Source: an uncultured Clostridia bacterium (lineage in GTDB: Bacteria > Bacillota > Clostridia > Oscillospirales > Acutalibacteraceae). Taken from it: DNA of 9,056 nt. A program made the position numbers and the translations under genes. Location of the stretch: contig CALWKP010000260.1 of assembly GCA_944381295.1 (NCBI GenBank), positions 1 to 9,056 on the forward strand, in the 5' to 3' direction. Positions 1-6,486 of the stretch are shown one piece after another. Position 1 is the stretch's first letter; the number at the start of each line of letters is the position of its first letter. A model generated the notes under the pieces. The model was not told the origin of the DNA. It saw only the letters and a program-made list of their open reading frames with translations, and ran no database searches.

Positions 1-2
1 AA

Positions 3-908
3 CACAATCCGGGTTTCCATATTAATCTTTCAATGATTCGCAAGCTGGTAGCGGCTGTTGTTTACGGCGATGTGTTGATGCTTCTGCGCAACCAGGTAAA
101 GCCCTATGAAGTGGAACAAGGCGCAGCGGAAAAAATGGTCGAAAAATGGGCCAAAGAGCTTTGCGCACAATTCCGCGCTGGAAAAGGATATTCCCAAAAA
201 GCGGAAAAACAGAATCTGTTTGCACTGGTCAAGGATTTTGCCGGGATCAAAATAAAGAAAGTCCCGAAAGTTCGGGTTGGGATCGTTGGGGAAATCTATG
301 TGAAATACGCCGCTTTTGCCAACAATCATTTGGAAGATTTCCTTGCGGAACAAGATTGCGAAGTCAATGTTCCCGGCCTGATGGGATTTGTACTCTTCAA
401 AATCGACAATCGTCTGGAAGATATCAAGTTATACGGTGGAAACCCGGCAAAATATGCTGTGGTCAACACGCTGATGGATTATGTCCTCAAACTGGAAGCC
501 ATGATGATCGAAGCAGTAAAGTCTCAGCCTTGTTTCCAGCCGCCCACCGCGTACTACGACATCAAAAAGATGGTGAAAGGCGTCATCGGGTATGGCGACA
601 AAATGGGAGAAGGCTGGCTGTTGACTGCCGAAATGATGGAACTGACGGAAGCTGGTTATGAAAACATCGTATGTGCACAGCCGTTCGGATGTCTTCCAAA
701 CCATATTTGCGGCAAAGGGATGATCCGCCGAATCAAGGAAGTTGATGAACGCGCCAATATCGTCCCGATCGACTATGACCCAAGCGCAACACGGGTCAAT
801 CAGGAAAACCGCATCAAGCTGATGCTTGCTGTGGCACGCGAAAACCTGGCTAACAAAATTGCCGCTGACAAGGAAACTTCTGTTCATGGTTCCGGAAAGC
901 AGGTATAA
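3..908 (+). CDS. Acyl-CoA dehydratase activase-related protein, C-terminal part (5' truncated)
   Basis: The reading frame is open to the left edge, so only the last 301 residues are visible. The ATG at 33 is internal, because the frame continues upstream as HNPGFHINLS. The sequence resembles the C-terminal (DUF2229 / HgdB-like) portion of very large proteins, often about 1,400 residues, that carry BadF/BadG/HgdC-type ATPase domains and are annotated as 2-hydroxyacyl-CoA dehydratase activases. Visible signs are the NQVKPYE segment, the GEGWLLTAEM stretch, a cysteine cluster (CAQPFGCLPNHICGKG, bases 672-716) and the following PIDYDPSATRVNQENRIKLM. In the characterised family, activators use ATP hydrolysis to drive an electron from a [4Fe-4S] cluster into a radical dehydratase; the exact role of these fused large proteins is less settled. 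The clustered cysteines could bind metal, which is inference. No dehydratase subunit is visible beside it. The family call is from recognition, without a search. Confidence 0.8.
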   Translation, partial: HNPGFHINLSMIRKLVAAVVYGDVLMLLRNQVKPYEVEQGAAEKMVEKWAKELCAQFRAGKGYSQKAEKQNLFALVKDFAGIKIKKVPKVRVGIVGEIYVKYAAFANNHLEDFLAEQDCEVNVPGLMGFVLFKIDNRLEDIKLYGGNPAKYAVVNTLMDYVLKLEAMMIEAVKSQPCFQPPTAYYDIKKMVKGVIGYGDKMGEGWLLTAEMMELTEAGYENIVCAQPFGCLPNHICGKGMIRRIKEVDERANIVPIDYDPSATRVNQENRIKLMLAVARENLANKIAADKETSVHGSGKQV

Positions 909-914
909 AAGGAT

Positions 915-944
915 GGAAATTTGCCAAAAAAAGCAAATTTTTCC
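915..944 (+). terminator. Possible intrinsic terminator after the activase gene
   Basis: The segment AAATTTGC (917-924) can pair with GCAAATTT (933-940) around an A-rich loop, and TT at 941-942 continues the T run. It begins 6 bases after the stop codon, where a terminator would be expected. The stem is short and AT-rich, and the T tract is partly inside the stem, so the call is tentative. Confidence 0.4.
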
Positions 945-963
945 TAGAATTCTCTCTTAGACA

Positions 964-972
964 TGTTATAAT
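964..972 (+). promoter_or_regulatory. Extended -10 promoter for the B12 riboswitch operon
   Basis: TGTTATAAT contains a perfect TATAAT (967-972) preceded by the TGn extension (964-966) that lets sigma-A type polymerase work without a good -35. I see no convincing TTGACA-like -35 at the usual spacing; CTAGAA at 944-949 is poor. A start of transcription near 979-980 would place the riboswitch aptamer about 15 bases into the transcript, which fits. Confidence 0.65.
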
Positions 973-993
973 TAGGACAAATTAAATAGTTTT

Positions 994-1160
994 GGTTTAT
1001 GGTTCGTCCGGTTTCGGCCGGATGATTAAAAGGGAAACAAGTGAAATTCTTGTACAGTCCCGCTGCTGTAATTGCGGAGCAGCTTTCTTTATGCCATTGA
1101 AGTATTTCGAGAAGGCGAAAGTTTGCGATGATGCATAAGTCAGAAGACCTGCCATATTCC
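994..1160 (+). promoter_or_regulatory. Cobalamin (B12) riboswitch aptamer
   Basis: The conserved blocks of the cobalamin riboswitch appear in order. They are GGTT (1001-1004), a small hairpin, AAAAGGGAA (1028-1036), GTG (1041-1043), CCCGC..CTGTAA (1059-1071), CCATTG (1094-1099), GAAGGCG (1111-1117) and the B12 box AAGTCAGAAGACCTGCC (1137-1153). A candidate P1 pairs GGTTTATGG (994-1002) with CCATATTCC (1152-1160), 7 of 9 positions. CCGC (1060-1063) and GCGG (1074-1077) form the stem whose loop carries CTGTAA. A further hairpin follows at 1162-1193 and may hold the loop that contacts this one, though I could not settle that pairing. The aptamer senses a cobalamin derivative in the nascent transcript. 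With the terminator downstream, the expected logic is transcription shut-off when cobalamin is plentiful. Its presence identifies the transporter behind it as corrinoid-specific rather than siderophore-specific. Confidence 0.95.
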
Positions 1161-1240
1161 GGTAATGAATTCTGCGGTCGACAGAACTGTTACGAAAAAG
1201 GCGATTCGTGCTTAATTTTTAGGTACGGCTTTCTTTTCGT

Positions 1241-1276
1241 GCGTGTGCTGCAATCTGCAGCACACGCTTTTTGTTT
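1241..1276 (+). terminator. Intrinsic terminator, riboswitch expression platform
   Basis: GCGTGTGCTGC (1241-1251) pairs perfectly with GCAGCACACGC (1257-1267), extendable by one A-T pair to 12 bp with a three-base loop. A T-rich run follows at 1268-1279, interrupted by one G at 1273. It lies between the B12 aptamer and the first gene, 37 bases before its ATG, so it almost certainly acts as a transcription attenuator for the btu operon. I did not find an unambiguous antiterminator. One candidate competing helix is ACGAAAA (1192-1198) with TTTTCGT (1234-1240), which abuts rather than overlaps the terminator stem. Confidence 0.92.
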
Positions 1277-1312
1277 TGTTTACTGCGCAACAAAACAGAA
1301 AGGATTGGTCCC

Positions 1313-1705
1313 ATGAAGAAAATCGCAATTCTGAACTGCCTGAAGTCAGCCGGCAACAGCTGCACAGGCGCTGCGTGTCTCCAGGCGTTTTACCGCCGCA
1401 CCGGTGCCTTTGAACAGTACGCCGGAGAAGAGCTGGAACTCACTGCATTTTTCCAATGCAATGGCTGCGGTGCAAATGCGGAGGATTCTCCTGGATTACA
1501 GAAGAAAATCAACCGTATTCTAGAGATTCATCCCGATGCCGTCCATGTCGGCGTCTGCACCTTAACCCGTGACGGAACACGATGCAACGAGATCCAAGAG
1601 ATGATCGGCGTATTCCTGGAAAATGGGATACCAGTTTTGGATGGTACCCACAGCAGTGCATTATTAACTCATCCAGGCGCTCCGGTTTCCTATAACATGC
1701 AGTAA
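1313..1705 (+). CDS. CGGC-domain-like cysteine-rich protein, first gene of the B12-regulated operon
   Basis: This is a 130-residue soluble protein with no signal peptide or membrane segment. The ATG at 1313 has AAAGGA (1299-1304) at good spacing; the frame also opens at a TTG (1271), but that lies inside the terminator and is rejected. Cysteines fall at 9, 17, 22, 49, 52, 82 and 91. The order is a start like MKKIAILNC, a strand ending in FFQCNGCG (46-53), a second strand VHVGVCT (77-83), then RCNEI (90-94) and IPVLDGTH (106-113). This layout matches the CGGC family (putative metal-binding, unknown function), with the signature read here as C-N-G-C. The family is known mostly from sequence. 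It is co-transcribed with the BtuFCD-type importer, 14 bases ahead of it, and sits directly behind the riboswitch. A role in corrinoid or cobalt handling, or redox work on imported corrinoid, is inference only. Confidence 0.8.
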   Translation: MKKIAILNCLKSAGNSCTGAACLQAFYRRTGAFEQYAGEELELTAFFQCNGCGANAEDSPGLQKKINRILEIHPDAVHVGVCTLTRDGTRCNEIQEMIGVFLENGIPVLDGTHSSALLTHPGAPVSYNMQ

Positions 1706-1719
1706 AGAGAGGGATTTTT

Positions 1720-2778
1720 ATGAAAAAACGTTTCATCTCATTCGTTCTATCAATAACCATGGCAATTTCTTTTGCGGCGGCTTCCACATCGTGTTCTTCC
1801 AGCGGAACCACCTCCTCACAGCCGGATACAAACAGTACTTCCTCGGATTCCGCCGTATCGGAATCCTCTTTATCCGAAGAGCCGGAACAGGAGAATCATT
1901 ATCCTGTTACCATCACCACTTATGACTCAAACGGACAGCCTGTGGAACAAACTTTTTCTTCCTGTCCGGAACGTGTCATCAGCGTTTCTCAGGCTAACAC
2001 AGAAATTTTATTATATTTAGGTCTTGGAGATTCTATCGTGGCGACCGCTCACCGGACAAGCACCCCCTGGGGACCCACGGCAGAACAATACGAATCTTTG
2101 AATTTCCTGGCACAGGATGCTTATCCCTCCAAGGAAGCAGTCATCGCTCTGGAACCCGACCTGATTATCGGATGGGGGTCCCTGTTCGCCGACGACGCCC
2201 TGGGACCGGTACAGAACTGGAATGATCTTGGCATCGGCACCTATCTGATGAAAAATACGGTTTCCGGCCTTGGGAAACGGAATTTTGATTATCTGATCGA
2301 AGATATCGAAAACATCGGGAAAATTTTCAACATAGAAGAGAAAAGCGATGCACTTATTGAAGAAATACAAAGCCGCTTAGCCGCTGTCAAAGAAAAGACC
2401 TCCCAAATTCCAGAGGAAGAACGTCCCACTGTACTTACCGTTCAGATGCTCAAGGATAACCAATGGTTTGCACGCGCCGACACTGACTTGACCGCCAACA
2501 TCATTGAACTGGCTGGCGGAAAATGTCTGGATGAAGAATACGGCTATGCGAGTATGGAAGTCCTTATCGATAAAAATCCCGATGCAATCTTGGTTATCGA
2601 CCGCGAAACTCAGCCGGCAGACGAAACGATTGCCGGACTCAAAAGTAATCCCGATCTCGCAGATGTAACAGCGATCAAAAACAATAACTTCTATAAAATC
2701 AGCCATGTGTCATTCTATTGCGGCAGCCTGCAAACAGTGGAAGATATCGAAGGTCTTGCCGAAATTCTGAGCAAATGA
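1720..2778 (+). CDS. btuF: Corrinoid ABC transporter substrate-binding lipoprotein (BtuF-type)
   Basis: The 352-residue protein has a lipoprotein signal: a basic start MKKR, a hydrophobic stretch, and STSC with the lipidated Cys at 25. The serine at -3 of that lipobox is less usual than leucine. A Ser/Thr/Glu-rich linker (about 26-58) should hold the binding domain off the membrane. The domain (about 61-352) has the type III binding-protein pattern: CPERVISVSQANTEILLYLG (82-101), then DSIVATAH, ALEPDLIIGWG, a central helix region, and KNPDAILVID in the second lobe. It would capture corrinoid outside the cell and hand it to the permease downstream. The start has AGAGAGGG (1706-1713) six bases ahead. 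The gene lies 14 bases after the CGGC-like gene and overlaps the next. Siderophore-binding relatives look alike; the riboswitch is what points to cobalamin or a cobamide. Confidence 0.9.
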   Translation: MKKRFISFVLSITMAISFAAASTSCSSSGTTSSQPDTNSTSSDSAVSESSLSEEPEQENHYPVTITTYDSNGQPVEQTFSSCPERVISVSQANTEILLYLGLGDSIVATAHRTSTPWGPTAEQYESLNFLAQDAYPSKEAVIALEPDLIIGWGSLFADDALGPVQNWNDLGIGTYLMKNTVSGLGKRNFDYLIEDIENIGKIFNIEEKSDALIEEIQSRLAAVKEKTSQIPEEERPTVLTVQMLKDNQWFARADTDLTANIIELAGGKCLDEEYGYASMEVLIDKNPDAILVIDRETQPADETIAGLKSNPDLADVTAIKNNNFYKISHVSFYCGSLQTVEDIEGLAEILSK

Positions 2779-3854
2779 TGGGTACTATGAAACAGAAAAC
2801 ACATCGTTCTTATTTTCTGCTGATTTTCTGTCTCCTATTGGGTTTGGTAATTTCCCTGATTGTCTCTGTCGGTTTCGGCGCTGTTTCGATCCCTCCCGGC
2901 GAAGTCGCCTCGGTAATCGCTGCACAAATCAGCCAATCGCTCCATCTTTCCGGATACTATGAAGAATTGCTGCACAGCTCTACGGCTGTCATTATCCTAA
3001 ACATCCGGCTCCCTCGTGTGCTAATGGCAGCTGTGATCGGAGCTGGATTAGCGGTTTCCGGAACGGTGATGCAGGCAGTTGTTCGAAATCCTCTGGCTGA
3101 CCCCTACATTTTAGGAATTTCTTCCGGTGCGTCAGTAGGCGCCGCTGCTTCTATCCTGCTTGGGGCTTTCGCAGTCCTTGGAAATTATGCGACTTCCGCA
3201 GGAGCCTTTTTCGGAGCTTTTGCTGCCTCGGTCTTTGTATTTGTTGTTGCCTTCTCCGGTAAAGGACGCTCCAGCACCGTCAAGCTTCTTCTTTCCGGCA
3301 TGGCGGTCAGTGCAATTGGATCCTCCTTTACCAGTTTCCTTGTCTACACTGCAAATGATGCCGATGGCATTCGGGATGTCAGTTTCTGGACTATGGGAAG
3401 TTTGGCCAGCACCACTTGGGAAATGCTTCCGATTCCGACCTTCACCGTTGTGATACTCGGCGGCTTTTTTCTTACACAGTTCCGTATTCTGGACGTCATG
3501 CTGTTAGGAGAAGAATCCGCTACGGTCCTTGGAATCAACAGCAACCATTTCCGCAAAATTTATCTGGTTCTCACCGCCTGTATCACTGGTATTATGGTGG
3601 CAACTGTGGGGACAATCGGCTTTGTAGGTCTCATTGTTCCCCACATCATGCGTATGTTCACCGGCTCCGACCACCGCCGTCTTACTCCGGCTGCCGCACT
3701 CGCTGGTGCCATTTTTCTGATCTGGTGCGATGTTTTTGCCCGTATTTTCCTTGACAATATAGAACTCCCCATTGGTGTGGTAACGGGGATTATCGGTGGT
3801 CCGTTTTTTATTTACCTCATGCTGACGAAACGCTATGGATTCGGAGGTGGATGA
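2775..3854 (+). CDS. btuC: Corrinoid ABC transporter permease (BtuC/FecCD family)
   Basis: This is a membrane protein of about 359 residues, rich in hydrophobic helices (the family has about ten per subunit). It carries the family hallmarks NIRLPRVLMAAVIGAGLAVSG, MQAVVRNPLADPYILGISSG near the first third, GTIGFVGLIVPHIMR followed by the DHRRLTPAAALAGA loop that contacts the ATPase, and a C-terminal ELPIGVVTGIIGGPFFIYLM. Two such subunits form the pore of the importer. I chose the ATG at 2775, which overlaps the upstream TGA stop (ATGA) and suggests translational coupling. ATGs at 2778 and 2787 are also possible, and none has a strong ribosome binding site. The frame is open further upstream to 2718, but that would overlap btuF by about 60 bases and reads as non-membrane sequence, so it is rejected. 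The next gene starts immediately after the stop. Confidence 0.93.
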   Translation: MMGTMKQKTHRSYFLLIFCLLLGLVISLIVSVGFGAVSIPPGEVASVIAAQISQSLHLSGYYEELLHSSTAVIILNIRLPRVLMAAVIGAGLAVSGTVMQAVVRNPLADPYILGISSGASVGAAASILLGAFAVLGNYATSAGAFFGAFAASVFVFVVAFSGKGRSSTVKLLLSGMAVSAIGSSFTSFLVYTANDADGIRDVSFWTMGSLASTTWEMLPIPTFTVVILGGFFLTQFRILDVMLLGEESATVLGINSNHFRKIYLVLTACITGIMVATVGTIGFVGLIVPHIMRMFTGSDHRRLTPAAALAGAIFLIWCDVFARIFLDNIELPIGVVTGIIGGPFFIYLMLTKRYGFGGG

Positions 3855-4619
3855 ATGGAACTGCAAGGAAAAGATCTTCATATATCGATTGGTGTGAAAC
3901 AGATCGTATCCGGGGTCTCTTTCCACGCTTCTCAACAGCAGCTCATTGGCATTATTGGGCCAAACGGAAGCGGAAAGTCCACGCTTTTGAAAACCGTATA
4001 CCGGGTACTGAAGGCGGATTCCGGGACGATTCTTTTAGACGGAAAAGAGCTTTCTTCCATGACGCTCCGAGAATCGGCACAAAAGCTGGGTGTCATGTCT
4101 CAAATCAACGAATTCAATTTCGATTTTACCGTAGAAAAAATGGTACGAATGGGGCGGACTCCTTACAAACAGCTTATGGAACCGGATCACCCGGATGATT
4201 TGGCACTTGTAGACTCTGCTATGCAACAAACCGGCGTGACCCATCTTCGGGATCGGGATTATTCCACACTTTCCGGCGGGGAAAAACAGAGAGTCTTAAT
4301 CGCCCGCACTCTTGCTCAGCAGACCCCCTGCCTGATTCTGGACGAGCCTACCAATCATTTAGACATCAAATACCAACTCCAGCTTATGGAACTTGTGAAA
4401 AGCTTAAAATGCACCGTCATTGCAGCGATCCATGACCTGAATATTGCCGCGATGTACTGCGATTATCTTTATGCCCTGAAAAACGGGAAATTGGTTGGGG
4501 AGGGGTCTCCTCAATCACTTCTTACAGAAGCTTTCATCCAAGAGGTCTATGAAGTAAGCGCCCGGGTAGTCACGGATCGGGGCCATCAATATATTCACTA
4601 CATTCCTACTGTTTTCTGA
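3855..4619 (+). CDS. btuD: Corrinoid ABC transporter ATP-binding protein (BtuD-type)
   Basis: This is a complete 254-residue ABC ATPase, a normal length for the family. Motifs are in order: Walker A GPNGSGKST (35-43), Q-loop Q83, signature LSGGE (139-143), Walker B LILDEP (160-165) with catalytic E164, D-loop NHLD (167-170) and H-loop H193. A dimer of this subunit on the inner face of the membrane would power uptake through the BtuC-type permease. The ATG directly abuts the btuC stop (TGA then ATG), and a strong GGAGGTGG (3843-3850) lies inside the end of btuC, so this gene has its own good initiation signal. It is the last gene of the riboswitch operon. Close relatives handle iron-siderophores or heme; specificity is inferred from the shared B12 riboswitch. 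Confidence 0.94.
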   Translation: MELQGKDLHISIGVKQIVSGVSFHASQQQLIGIIGPNGSGKSTLLKTVYRVLKADSGTILLDGKELSSMTLRESAQKLGVMSQINEFNFDFTVEKMVRMGRTPYKQLMEPDHPDDLALVDSAMQQTGVTHLRDRDYSTLSGGEKQRVLIARTLAQQTPCLILDEPTNHLDIKYQLQLMELVKSLKCTVIAAIHDLNIAAMYCDYLYALKNGKLVGEGSPQSLLTEAFIQEVYEVSARVVTDRGHQYIHYIPTVF

Positions 4620-4630
4620 CAGCACAACTG

Positions 4631-4738
4631 GGTTCGGGGTCCAAAAGCTTTGTACCGGATTTACCGGTACAAAGACGGGAGCAGCATGCCGCTCCCGCAG
4701 CAGCCCGCAAAGCGGGCTGCTCTTTTGGACCCCGAACC
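4631..4738. repeat. Perfect four-way cloverleaf (nested inverted repeats)
   Basis: A 17-bp perfect stem (4631-4647 with 4722-4738) encloses three perfect hairpins. Arm 1 is 11 bp (4648-4658 with 4664-4674, loop ATTTA). Arm 2 is 7 bp (4676-4682 with 4691-4697, 8-base loop). Arm 3 is 10 bp (4699-4708 with 4712-4721, loop AAA). Only two bases, 4675 and 4698, are unpaired at the junction. Every pair is Watson-Crick, so either strand can form it. It starts 12 bases after the btuD stop, between convergent operons. The closing stem carries AAAAG next to the junction on one side and CTTTT on the other, as in bidirectional terminators. It could be a structured RNA, an elaborate terminator or a copy of a dispersed palindromic repeat; I see no coding capacity or clear target-site duplication. 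Confidence 0.85.
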
Positions 4739-4802
4739 GGCTTTCCCACACAGCCACATCCATACAAAAAAGAGCCCCTTACATCACCGCAGCAATCAGA
4801 AG

Positions 4803-4857
4803 AAGCCTGTAAAAATCCGCTTTCCAAGCGAATTTTTACAGGCTTTCCCTTTTTCCT
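4803..4857 (+). terminator. Intrinsic terminator between the convergent operons
   Basis: Bases 4803-4822 pair with 4826-4845 (20 positions, one mismatch at 4817/4831, three-base loop), and a T-rich run continues to 4854 (TTTCCCTTTTT). This is a strong terminator for the + strand btu operon. The hairpin lies directly behind the - strand stop at 4856, so it could also help end that operon, but on that strand the run after it (CTTCTTCTG) is a poor T tract. Bases 4739-4802 between this and the cloverleaf hold nothing I can identify. Confidence 0.85.
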
Positions 4858-6466
4858 AAAATTCCCGTTTATCCCATTTATCACACAAAGAAATCAGCTG
4901 ATCGGCAAACTTTGCCAAATCCTTGTTTGCCCCGCCTTCATTGCGCAAAATCACTTCATGCAGCCGCTGTTCCGCATTCAACAGGCGCGCAAAAGCTGTT
5001 GCAACACGGGATTTCTTCTGTTTTTTGACCTGGAACACTTCCGGTTCCTGGCCCTCGTCAAGCACTTTGTTCTCCAAAAGGTCAAAGACCGCCTGATAAT
5101 TTGGCGCATAAGCATGATATCCGATCTGTGTCAGGTCCTCTGTGAGTCCCAAACATGCCGACGGTTCCCCATGCACTACGATTACCCGTTCCGGCTTCTG
5201 CTCAAACGCGCTGATCCACCGCAATAATCCTGTCCGGTCGGCGTGTGCACTCAGTCCCCGGAAATTGTAAATCTGTGCCCGCACGATGATTTCTTCTCCG
5301 AACAACTTTACTTTTGGTACACCATCAATCAACAGCCGACCAAGTGTCCCGTTTGCCTGGTATCCCACAAACAGCACCGAACATTCTTCCCGCCAAAGAT
5401 TATGCTTTAAATGGTGCCGGATGCGCCCTGCTTCGCACATACCACTCGATGACAAAATCACCTTCGGTGTCTGGTCCATATTCAGCATCTTAGAATCTTC
5501 CACACTCTGGCTGATATTCAAATTAGAAAACATGATCGGATTAAATCCTTGCCGGATCAGTTCTACGGTCTCTTCATCCGCATAACCATGCAGATCTCCG
5601 CTGTAAATCTTTGTTGCTTCCGCAGCAAGCGGACTATCCACATACACCGGAAAATCCGGCACCGATTTTACCAGTCCTTTTTCCTTGATCTCCCGCAGAA
5701 AATACAACACTTCCTGTGTCCTGCCAACCGCAAAGCTCGGAATGATCACATTTCCGCCTTTTCCCAGGGTGCTGTCGATCACATCTGCCATCTGCTGCGT
5801 ATAATCCACAAATTTTTCGTGCTCCCGGTTACCGTAAGTCGATTCCATCAGCACATAATCCGCTTCACTGATATATTGCGGGTCCCGGATAATCGGTTGG
5901 TGCAGGTTCCCGATATCCCCGGAAAACACTACTTTTTTCGTCACATTATTTTCTGTCGCCCATACTTCTACCGATGCCGATCCCAAAAGATGTCCTGCAT
6001 CCACAAACCGGAACCGTATCCCCGGCGCCGGTTCTATCATCTCTCCATATTCACAGGGGGTCAGAAATCGCATTGTCTTTTGCGCGTCTTCTGTCGTGTA
6101 CAGCGGTTCCACTAGTTCTTTTCCTGCGCGACGGTCTTTTCGGTTCTCGTTATCCGCGTCAACTTCCTGGATATGGGCGCTGTCCAGCAGCATGATGGAC
6201 AATAGCCGGCAAGTCGCTCCTGTGGCGTATATCTTCCCACGATACCCGTTTTTGATTAGGCACGGCAGCCTTCCGCTGTGGTCAATATGTGCATGCGTTA
6301 CGATTACAAAATCAAGCGCCGCCGTATTAAACGGAAGCTGATTATTTTCCTTTTCATCCTGCCCCTGCTGCAATCCACAGTCGATCAGAATTTTTTGACC
6401 ATTTGCGTCCATACAATGACAGCTTCCTGTGACTTCTTTGTCCGCACCATAAAATGTAATCCTCAT
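4856..6466 (-). CDS. MBL-fold / beta-CASP RNA-processing-type metallohydrolase
   Basis: This 536-residue protein belongs to the metallo-beta-lactamase fold nucleases related to CPSF73 and TTHA0252. Zinc-site motifs seen are HAHIDH (58-63), H159 in DAGHLLGSA, D184 in SGDIGN, and H408 in LSAHAD. The beta-CASP insert includes ESTYGNREHE, PSFAVGRTQEVLY and SSSGMCEAGRIRHHL. Relatives cut RNA as endo- or exonucleases; its substrate here is unknown. After the RMMBL part (about 400-450) comes a charged tail of roughly 90 residues containing QVKKQKKSR and a helical end, longer than in the minimal family and perhaps for RNA binding or dimerisation (inference). The ATG at 6466 has GGAG eight bases upstream (6475-6478); the frame also allows TTG at 6472, which is too close to that site. 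It starts 20 bases after the fbp stop and is the last gene of the - strand operon. Confidence 0.88.
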   Translation of the reverse strand: MRITFYGADKEVTGSCHCMDANGQKILIDCGLQQGQDEKENNQLPFNTAALDFVIVTHAHIDHSGRLPCLIKNGYRGKIYATGATCRLLSIMLLDSAHIQEVDADNENRKDRRAGKELVEPLYTTEDAQKTMRFLTPCEYGEMIEPAPGIRFRFVDAGHLLGSASVEVWATENNVTKKVVFSGDIGNLHQPIIRDPQYISEADYVLMESTYGNREHEKFVDYTQQMADVIDSTLGKGGNVIIPSFAVGRTQEVLYFLREIKEKGLVKSVPDFPVYVDSPLAAEATKIYSGDLHGYADEETVELIRQGFNPIMFSNLNISQSVEDSKMLNMDQTPKVILSSSGMCEAGRIRHHLKHNLWREECSVLFVGYQANGTLGRLLIDGVPKVKLFGEEIIVRAQIYNFRGLSAHADRTGLLRWISAFEQKPERVIVVHGEPSACLGLTEDLTQIGYHAYAPNYQAVFDLLENKVLDEGQEPEVFQVKKQKKSRVATAFARLLNAEQRLHEVILRNEGGANKDLAKFADQLISLCDKWDKREF

Positions 6467-6486
6467 ATCCAAGTCTCCTTTCTTTT

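Noticed and set aside
1271..1312. An upstream TTG start for the CGGC-like gene
   Set aside because: It lies in the terminator T tract. The ATG at 1313 has a proper ribosome binding site and matches the usual MKKI-type start.
1128..1316. A 62-codon open frame on the + strand
   Set aside because: It runs through the B12 box and terminator of the riboswitch and has no family resemblance.
2718..2774. An upstream start for the BtuC-type permease
   Set aside because: It would overlap btuF by about 60 bases and add a non-membrane extension; the ATGA overlap at 2775 is a better start.
4631..4738. The cloverleaf as a tRNA, since the outer stem begins GGTTCGGGGTCC, a little like a T arm, and there are three arms
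   Set aside because: The closing stem is 17 bp rather than 7, arm and loop sizes do not match D, anticodon or T arms, there is no 7-base anticodon loop, and no discriminator or CCA end is present.
4617..4750. The cloverleaf as a classic MITE with target-site duplication
   Set aside because: The terminal inverted repeats are there, but the flanking bases (ending AACTG on the left, GGCTT on the right) show no direct duplication. It is left as a possible dispersed repeat only.
4606..4884. A 92-codon open frame on the - strand across the convergent gap
   Set aside because: It spans the cloverleaf and terminator hairpins, and its Cys/Gly-rich translation comes from the repeats. No ribosome binding site or homology is recognised.
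5549..6115. A 188-codon open frame on the + strand
   Set aside because: It is antisense to the beta-CASP gene, whose catalytic motifs are on the other strand, and it has no recognisable domain.
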